A DNA stretch of 5,838 bases. Source: a bacterium (GTDB lineage Bacteria > SZUA-79 > Acidulodesulfobacterales > Acidulodesulfobacteraceae). This document shows positions 1 through 4,119 of the stretch, piece after piece. The notes beneath the pieces were generated by a model. That model did not search any database. It was not told the origin of the DNA and saw only the letters and a program-made list of their open reading frames with translations. Location: assembly GCA_021799935.1 (NCBI GenBank), contig JAJYZM010000071.1:1-5838 (forward strand), given 5' to 3'. The translations under genes and the position numbers were made by a program. Each line of letters opens with the position of its first letter. The stretch's first letter is position 1.

Positions 1-48
1 CATCATAAAAGTTCGCCTTGACGGCGACTCTTCTGAACTTTTAGTCAT
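1..48 (-). CDS. N-terminus of a Tat-exported protein (partial, runs off left edge)
   Basis: Reading the minus strand from an ATG at 48-46, sixteen codons stay open to the window edge and give MTKSSEESPSRRTFMM. The segment S-R-R-T-F-M fits the twin-arginine consensus S-R-R-x-F-L-K and sits, as expected, about ten residues from the start after a short polar stretch; the hydrophobic part of the signal would begin just outside the window. A poly-G ribosome binding site lies four bases upstream of the ATG, which supports the start. Tat substrates usually fold with a cofactor before export, for example Rieske iron-sulfur proteins, molybdoenzymes or hydrogenase small subunits, but nothing visible tells which this is. 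The gene is transcribed divergently from the sigma-54 activator at 298. The start and Tat motif are seen directly; the identity is unknown. Confidence 0.65.
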   Translation of the reverse strand, partial: MTKSSEESPSRRTFMM

Positions 49-52
49 TTTA

Positions 53-60
53 CCCCCCTT
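53..60 (-). promoter_or_regulatory. Poly-G ribosome binding site of the Tat-signal gene
   Basis: On the minus strand AAGGGGGG ends four bases before the ATG at 48. It contains AAGGGG, a partial match to the Shine-Dalgarno core AAGGAGG. The same unusual poly-G form stands before the P-type ATPase gene at 3807, so it looks like a genomic habit rather than an accident. It decides the start of this otherwise very short visible coding region. Confidence 0.6.
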
Positions 61-143
61 TAGTTTAAACTTGTGACTTTTTGTATTGAATTATTATTTG
101 ATGTTATTAATTTCCGATAAAATTTTAAAGTATTAAATATAAA

Positions 144-172
144 TTTTTATCACTATAGAGGTAAAAAGTCAA
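144..172 (-). promoter_or_regulatory. Candidate sigma-70-type promoter for the Tat-signal gene
   Basis: On the minus strand TTGACT (172-167, five of six to TTGACA) is followed after 17 bases by TAAAAA (149-144, four of six to TATAAT). Transcription would start near 137, giving a leader of roughly 90 bases before the ATG at 48. In sequence this AT-rich, chance matches to the -10 box are common, so the case rests mainly on the good -35 box and exact spacing. Confidence 0.35.
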
Positions 173-178
173 TATTTT

Positions 179-224
179 TTTTAACATATATTTTTTTAAC
201 CTCAATTATAATTTGATTTTTAAC
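179..224 (+). repeat. TTTTAAC direct repeats between the divergent promoters
   Basis: The core TTTTAAC occurs at 179-185, 194-200 and 218-224, all in the same orientation, with a further copy at 280-286. The first two lie exactly 15 bases apart and are embedded in longer T-runs (A-T7/8-AAC). The three clustered copies fall between the two candidate -35 boxes (172-167 minus, 213-218 plus) or just past the latter, where an operator would be expected. T-runs are common in such AT-rich DNA, so this may be compositional only. Confidence 0.3.
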
Positions 225-241
225 TTAAAATGATGTATAAA
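213..241 (+). promoter_or_regulatory. Candidate sigma-70-type promoter for the sigma-54 activator gene
   Basis: TTGATT (213-218, four of six to the -35 consensus) and TATAAA (236-241, five of six to the -10 consensus) are separated by the ideal 17 bases. Transcription would start near 248, about 50 bases before the ATG at 298. No GG-N10-GC sigma-54 signature is found on either strand of 49-291, so the activator does not appear to drive its own promoter or that of the divergent gene through sigma-54. Confidence 0.45.
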
Positions 242-297
242 AAATAAAAACATTTTATATTATTTGCCTTAATCAATAATTTTAACCTACATTGAAA

Positions 298-1299
298 ATG
301 AATTTACAGAATGAATTAATCGAACGTTACGCAGAGCAATTTCCTAATTCAAGGATTGGGAAATGCATAAAGATAATAGAAAGAGCAGCAAAGATGAAAA
401 CAAATCTTCTTATTCAGGGAGAAACCGGCACCGGAAAAACAACCCTTATTAATTTTGTCGGAAAAAAAATTTTTCCGGCAAAGCCTCTCGTTACGGTTTC
501 CTGCTTTAATTTATCGGGCGAACTTTTTCAATCCGTGCTTTGCGGGCATCTAAAGGGCGCATTCACCGGCGCTGTAGAAACTACGGAGGGAAAAGCCCAA
601 ACCGCCAATAACGGAGTGTTGTTTTTCGACGATGTAGACACTTTAACTATGGATAACCAGTCTAAGCTTTTATACTTTCTGGATTATCACGTATGCGAAA
701 AGGTGGGCAGTACAATGCCGGAATTATTAAACTTATGGACGGCGTTTTCCACAAATTCGAATATCGAAGAAAAGATAATGACCGGATTTATGAGGGAAGA
801 TTTTTATTATAGGATTTCAACTATTAAGGTAAATATTCCTCCGTTGAGAGAAAGGCCTAATTTTATAAGATATTTTATTGAAAATTATTTAGAAGGCCTA
901 AAAATTTCGCACTGCAAAAAATTTATGGAAGAATGCCTCTCATACGAATGGCCTGGAAATATCAGGGAAATGACTTCTGCGCTCGATAGAATTCAGATTT
1001 TAAATTACGACGGCTGTAAAAAGGTTCAGTCGCTTAAAGAATGCGGCATTGACACACTTAAGCATAAACGCAAAGAGGAAATTCCGCCGCAAAACGGTTC
1101 GGAAAATTATCCGTCTGGATTAAAACAAAACGGCGGCGGAGAAGATATTTTCGATATAACTTCCGAGAAAAGCAGAATTATATCGGCATTAAAAAAAGCG
1201 AAATACAAAAGAAATAAGGCATGCAAAATATTGGATATTTCATATTCTACATTGTGGAGGAAATTAAAGCGATACGAAATTTACGAAAGCCTCAGATAA
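298..1299 (+). CDS. Stand-alone sigma-54-dependent transcriptional activator (PspF-like AAA+/Fis HTH)
   Basis: Bacterial enhancer-binding protein that would hydrolyse ATP to remodel sigma-54 RNA polymerase. From the ATG at 298 (333 residues): Walker A GETGTGKT at 41-48, the sigma-54 contact loop GAFTGA at 87-92, Walker B VLFFDD at 107-112, sensor-1 STNSN at 151-155, likely arginine fingers R166 and R172, sensor-2 WPGNIRE at 218-224, a polar linker, and a Fis-type helix-turn-helix at about 290-329. No receiver, GAF or PAS domain precedes the AAA+ core, as in PspF, so it may be controlled by a partner protein. Odd points: the catalytic Walker B glutamate is Asp112, the usual Asn of VNCAAL is Ser68, and there are nine cysteines. 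A stop codon at 283-285 limits the start to TTG 292 or ATG 298; neither has a Shine-Dalgarno, so ATG was preferred. Family assignment is firm; the target genes are not known. Confidence 0.9.
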   Translation: MNLQNELIERYAEQFPNSRIGKCIKIIERAAKMKTNLLIQGETGTGKTTLINFVGKKIFPAKPLVTVSCFNLSGELFQSVLCGHLKGAFTGAVETTEGKAQTANNGVLFFDDVDTLTMDNQSKLLYFLDYHVCEKVGSTMPELLNLWTAFSTNSNIEEKIMTGFMREDFYYRISTIKVNIPPLRERPNFIRYFIENYLEGLKISHCKKFMEECLSYEWPGNIREMTSALDRIQILNYDGCKKVQSLKECGIDTLKHKRKEEIPPQNGSENYPSGLKQNGGGEDIFDITSEKSRIISALKKAKYKRNKACKILDISYSTLWRKLKRYEIYESLR

Positions 1300-1306
1300 A
1301 TAAATA

Positions 1307-1339
1307 CCCCATCCGCTGTTCGTAAAAGCGCGGATGGGG
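1307..1339. terminator. Bidirectional hairpin terminator between convergent genes
   Basis: A perfect ten-base stem, CCCCATCCGC (1307-1316) against GCGGATGGGG (1330-1339), with a 13-base loop lies eight bases past the activator stop and about 25 bases past the ATPase stop. In the plus direction it is followed by a short GTTTT stretch; in the minus direction by TATTTATTTAT. Both genes read into it, so it probably ends both transcripts, with the minus-strand tail looking the better of the two. Confidence 0.85.
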
Positions 1340-1364
1340 CAAGTTTTAGCCTGCCTGGCACGAA

Positions 1365-3797
1365 TTACGGCCTGACATTGTATTTCCTGAAAATCCATAC
1401 TTTTATTATATCCACTAAGAACAGATAAACCGCTCCGAATACATAAAGCCGGATTATCTCGGCAAGCGGTATCCGCGCTATAAGGGGATGGTTTTCAAAG
1501 CTGATGCCGAACCACGCAAGCAAAGAAACTACTATTAAATCCGCTACAGTCGCAATCATCATATATTTAGACGGCGCGCTCTTATAAAAATAGTCCGCCG
1601 TTCTGACTAAATAAAGAACTCCCTGTCCGGTAAACACCATTATTAAAAACACTATGGTCGCAATCTGGTTCATATCGTAATGACCCTGCATTTTATAATA
1701 AACAAGGGCTCCGAAAGAAAAAATCAGCTGAAATACACCCATAGCCACCGAACCAATTACCATATTTTTAATTTTCCATTCATTCGGCTTTAGCGAATGC
1801 TTAACGTTATCTGTTGAAATCGACATAGTAACGAAATCGTTGGTGAAAAGCAATAAAATAACAAGCACGGGCGTAATTATAAAAGAATTTTTTGCCGGCG
1901 TATTATAATAATAGTTCATAAGAATAATACCGAATATAGTAAAAAAAGAAATCTCTATAGTTTTGGCTATCTTATTTAGAACCCAGGTCGCCATTCTCTG
2001 AAATATTTCCCTGCTCGTTTTTATGGCAGAAACGATATCGGACAAACCGGGATCGGTAAGGACGATGCTGGCAGCGGCTTTCGCGACGTCGGTAGAACCG
2101 GAAACGGCAATGCCGACCTCTGCCTGTTTAAGTGCGGGGGAATCATTAACCCCGTCTCCCGTCATGCCGACTATATAGTTGTTGTCCTGCAAAGCTTTAA
2201 CTATATTATACTTGTCTTCGGGGTAAATTCCTCCAAACACGTCGTAATCCGCAAGTCTTTTTTCCTTTTCTTTATCCTTGCTCATTTCTATAAGTTCTTT
2301 TCTCTCACATACCCTTTCGCCGATATCCAGCCTTTTAGCGATGGTTTTGGCGGTAATAGCGGTATCGCCCGTAAGCATTATTACTCTTACGCCGAGATTG
2401 CGAAGCTCGTGGACAAGAGGCTTGGAATCTACTCTTTCGGGATCCATAAATCCTAAAAATCCTAAAAATTCGTATTTTCCGCCTTTCTCGTAAGCCGCCG
2501 CAAGAACTCTTTCGCCTTTCTGGGCAAGTTCTCTTTCGATATTTTCATATTTATATGCCGCTTCGGAGCCTTGCTGTGTAAGATTCCATATAGTTCCAGG
2601 CTGTCCTTTGAATATTTTAACTTCCTCTCCGTTGACTTTATATAAGCCTTCGGTTCTTTTAGTGGCAGGATCGAACGGGGTAAAAGAAACTTTCTCCCCT
2701 TCCGGTTTCAAGTTCATTGGGTTAGTAACCTTAAATATCGCATCGTCTAAGGCATCCTGACTTTTCTCGTCGCTTGCCATAATGGAATATGTGAGCAGTT
2801 CTTCTTTCGTATGTTCTCCGACTGGAGTTATATCTTCCAGTATAACCTTGTTTTCGGTCAGCGTTCCGGTCTTATCGGAACACAGGACGGTCATTGCCGC
2901 AGACTCTTCGATAGCCGATAATTTAGTGGTAAGAACCCCTTTTTTTGAGAGTTCAAGGGCTCCTAACGCCGTGGAAAGCGTGTAAGTCGCCGGAAGCGCT
3001 ATAGGAATGGCGGCTATTAGAATAACAAGTATAAATACTATCGTGTCCGCCGGGCTGAAACCGTGCGAAAGCGCATAAACCAGAAAAAATGCCAGAAGAA
3101 TAAAATCCATATACATCATATACTTTACGATTTTAAAAATAAGCTTCGACAGATTGCTTTTGGTCTTGGCTATTTTAACAAGTTCCGCGGTTTTTCCGAA
3201 GTAGCTTTCCTTCCCTGTAGCAACCACTAATCCCGTTGCTTCGCCTCTTTTTACGACTGAGCCCGAAAAGGCGACGCTTCCCTTTTCCGCTTCTATAGGA
3301 AGGGATTCTCCGGTAAGCGCGGACTGGTCTAATTGTATCTGGCTGTCGAGAATTTTAATATCCGCGGGAACAAAATCGCCCATCCTTAAATGAACGACAT
3401 CGTCCGGAACGAGGTATTTTGCGTCGAGTATAGTCCATTTATCGTCCCTCATAACCCTTGCCTTAACTGCAAGACGCTGTTTTAAAAGCTCGAGCGCCTG
3501 CTGTGCCTTGCCTTCGTGCATAAAGGACATTATGCTGTTGAATATCAAAAGCGCCAGTATTATTGCGGCTTCAATAAACTTTACGTCCTGTCCTCTCGTT
3601 ATTCCTACAATAATTTCCAATAATGCCGCAAATTCGAGCATCCATGGAATAGGACCCCAGAACCTTTTCAATAATTCTTTTACGGGATTTCTTTTTTCTT
3701 CCTCCACGCAGTTCAAACCGCACACTTCGATTTTCTGGTTTGCCTGTTCGGTCGTAAGGCAGACATACTCGCACACAGTTTCCTTTTCTTTAGCCAT
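1365..3797 (-). CDS. P-type ATPase, plasma-membrane H+-ATPase type (P3A)
   Basis: 810 residues, complete. It is expected to pump protons out of the cell at the cost of ATP in the cytoplasmic membrane. Visible landmarks: WGPIPWM at the entry to M1, TGES (162-165, dephosphorylation loop), PIALP in M4 (265-269), the phosphorylated Asp308 in CSDKTGTLT, FDPATKRTEG (375-384) typical of proton pumps, nucleotide-binding KGQP (397-400), MLTGD (474-478) and TGDGVND (546-552). About ten membrane segments can be drawn: two, two, then six after the catalytic domain. Asn87 in M2 and Asp654 in M6 align by eye with AHA2 Asn106 and Asp684, the proton-handling pair. The protein ends just after M10 and lacks the C-terminal autoinhibitory tail of plant and fungal pumps. 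The N-terminus has two CxxxC pairs (C9/C13, C26/C30), which is unusual. A poly-G ribosome binding site supports the start. A different ion is possible but less likely. Confidence 0.93.
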   Translation of the reverse strand: MAKEKETVCEYVCLTTEQANQKIEVCGLNCVEEEKRNPVKELLKRFWGPIPWMLEFAALLEIIVGITRGQDVKFIEAAIILALLIFNSIMSFMHEGKAQQALELLKQRLAVKARVMRDDKWTILDAKYLVPDDVVHLRMGDFVPADIKILDSQIQLDQSALTGESLPIEAEKGSVAFSGSVVKRGEATGLVVATGKESYFGKTAELVKIAKTKSNLSKLIFKIVKYMMYMDFILLAFFLVYALSHGFSPADTIVFILVILIAAIPIALPATYTLSTALGALELSKKGVLTTKLSAIEESAAMTVLCSDKTGTLTENKVILEDITPVGEHTKEELLTYSIMASDEKSQDALDDAIFKVTNPMNLKPEGEKVSFTPFDPATKRTEGLYKVNGEEVKIFKGQPGTIWNLTQQGSEAAYKYENIERELAQKGERVLAAAYEKGGKYEFLGFLGFMDPERVDSKPLVHELRNLGVRVIMLTGDTAITAKTIAKRLDIGERVCERKELIEMSKDKEKEKRLADYDVFGGIYPEDKYNIVKALQDNNYIVGMTGDGVNDSPALKQAEVGIAVSGSTDVAKAAASIVLTDPGLSDIVSAIKTSREIFQRMATWVLNKIAKTIEISFFTIFGIILMNYYYNTPAKNSFIITPVLVILLLFTNDFVTMSISTDNVKHSLKPNEWKIKNMVIGSVAMGVFQLIFSFGALVYYKMQGHYDMNQIATIVFLIMVFTGQGVLYLVRTADYFYKSAPSKYMMIATVADLIVVSLLAWFGISFENHPLIARIPLAEIIRLYVFGAVYLFLVDIIKVWIFRKYNVRP

Positions 3798-3800
3798 TTA

Positions 3801-3807
3801 CCCCCCC
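3801..3807 (-). promoter_or_regulatory. Poly-G ribosome binding site of the P-type ATPase gene
   Basis: On the minus strand seven consecutive G residues end three bases (TAA) before the ATG at 3797. It resembles the site before the Tat-signal gene at 58-53 in both form and spacing. Pairing with the anti-Shine-Dalgarno would rely on GGGG and could slip along the run. A homopolymer this long is also prone to length change, which would alter the spacing. Confidence 0.55.
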
Positions 3808-3883
3808 AATTGTTTAAAAATATGGTTAATTTTAAAAAAATAATAAATAAATAGAAAAATAAAATGCGTATCAAGAAAAAAGA

Positions 3884-3899
3884 AGCATTTTTTATGCCA
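3884..3899 (-). promoter_or_regulatory. Candidate -24/-12 sigma-54 promoter of the P-type ATPase gene
   Basis: On the minus strand TGGCAT (3899-3894), five A residues, then ATGCT (3888-3884) matches the sigma-54 consensus TGGCAC-N5-TTGCW at nine of eleven positions, with the invariant GG and GC exactly ten bases apart. Transcription would start near 3873, leaving a leader of about 75 bases before the ATG at 3797. A sigma-54 activator is encoded just beyond the ATPase gene. The site is also a small inverted repeat (GCAT-N5-ATGC), so a weak hairpin is an alternative reading. A poorer sigma-70 alternative is TTGACC (3928-3923) with TATTTT (3906-3901) at 16 bases. Confidence 0.5.
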
Positions 3900-3945
3900 T
3901 AAAATATTATTATAAATTGCCAGGTCAATGTAACCGCTCCATAAT

Positions 3946-4042
3946 AGTCATTGCGAGCAAAGCGGACGGGGGTCCGGCGCAACTAACCAATATTAAGCGA
4001 GATTGCTTCGCTTTGCTCGCAATGACTGTAACTCGCAATGAC
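3946..4042. repeat. Dispersed-type inverted repeat (GTCATTGCGAGC family)
   Basis: GTCATTGCGAGCAAAGCG at 3947-3964 is repeated exactly in inverted orientation at 4009-4026; one more A-T pair outside makes 19-base arms (3946-3964 and 4009-4027) around a 44-base centre. Within the centre, AAGCGA (3995-4000) pairs with TCGCTT (4008-4013) as an alternative hairpin. An extra partial arm, CTCGCAATGAC, follows at 4032-4042. On the minus strand the right side reads GTCATTGCGAGC-AAAGCGAAGCAATC, a form I recognise from intergenic repeats present in many copies in several bacterial genomes. No transposase is present, so it would be a non-autonomous or REP-like element. It lies between two same-strand genes, upstream of the ATPase and downstream of uvrA. 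Confidence 0.75.
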
Positions 4043-4072
4043 GGAGTATCTAAATTTGGATTATAATAATTC

Positions 4073-4110
4073 TATGAAATAAAATGAGATGATATGAAAT
4101 AAAATGAGAT
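4073..4110. repeat. Two-copy 18-base tandem repeat beside the uvrA stop
   Basis: TATGAAATAAAATGAGAT occurs at 4073-4090 and again, identical, at 4093-4110, separated by GA, giving a 20-base period. It ends nine bases from the uvrA stop codon at 4122-4120. In the minus-strand transcript it would read as a pyrimidine-rich stretch (repeated ATCTCATTTTATTTCATA). No GC-rich hairpin followed by a T-run is seen here, so uvrA has no obvious intrinsic terminator between its stop and the larger inverted repeat. Function unknown; it may be simple slippage. Confidence 0.7.
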
Positions 4111-4119
4111 ATAGTGAGT

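Noticed and set aside
1355..1370. TGGCAC on the plus strand, the exact -24 half of a sigma-54 promoter.
   Set aside because: There is no GC at -12 spacing (the bases after it read GAATTACGG), it points into the 3' end of the oppositely oriented ATPase gene, and no plus-strand gene follows.
2278..2985. Plus-strand open frames within the ATPase gene (2278-2493, 2782-2985).
   Set aside because: They are antisense shadows of a conserved coding region, Ser/Leu-rich, with no domain of their own.
3885..3898. Small hairpin GCAT-N5-ATGC followed on the minus strand by a T-rich stretch, as a possible terminator for uvrA.
   Set aside because: A four-base AT-containing stem is too weak for an intrinsic terminator; the same bases fit a -24/-12 promoter better.
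3909..3914. Perfect TATAAT on the minus strand upstream of the ATPase.
   Set aside because: The bases 17 upstream read GCGGTT and there is no extended -10 TG; the nearest good -35 (TTGACC) is only eight bases away.
3713..3982. Open frame of 89 codons on the minus strand overlapping the ATPase start and running through the inverted repeat.
   Set aside because: It lacks a recognisable domain, its beginning is a translation of the repeat arm, and it overlaps the well-supported ATPase start in another frame.
3946..4042. CRISPR array or transposon end with a transposase.
   Set aside because: There is one inverted pair and one partial copy with no regular spacers, and no transposase or cas gene in the window.
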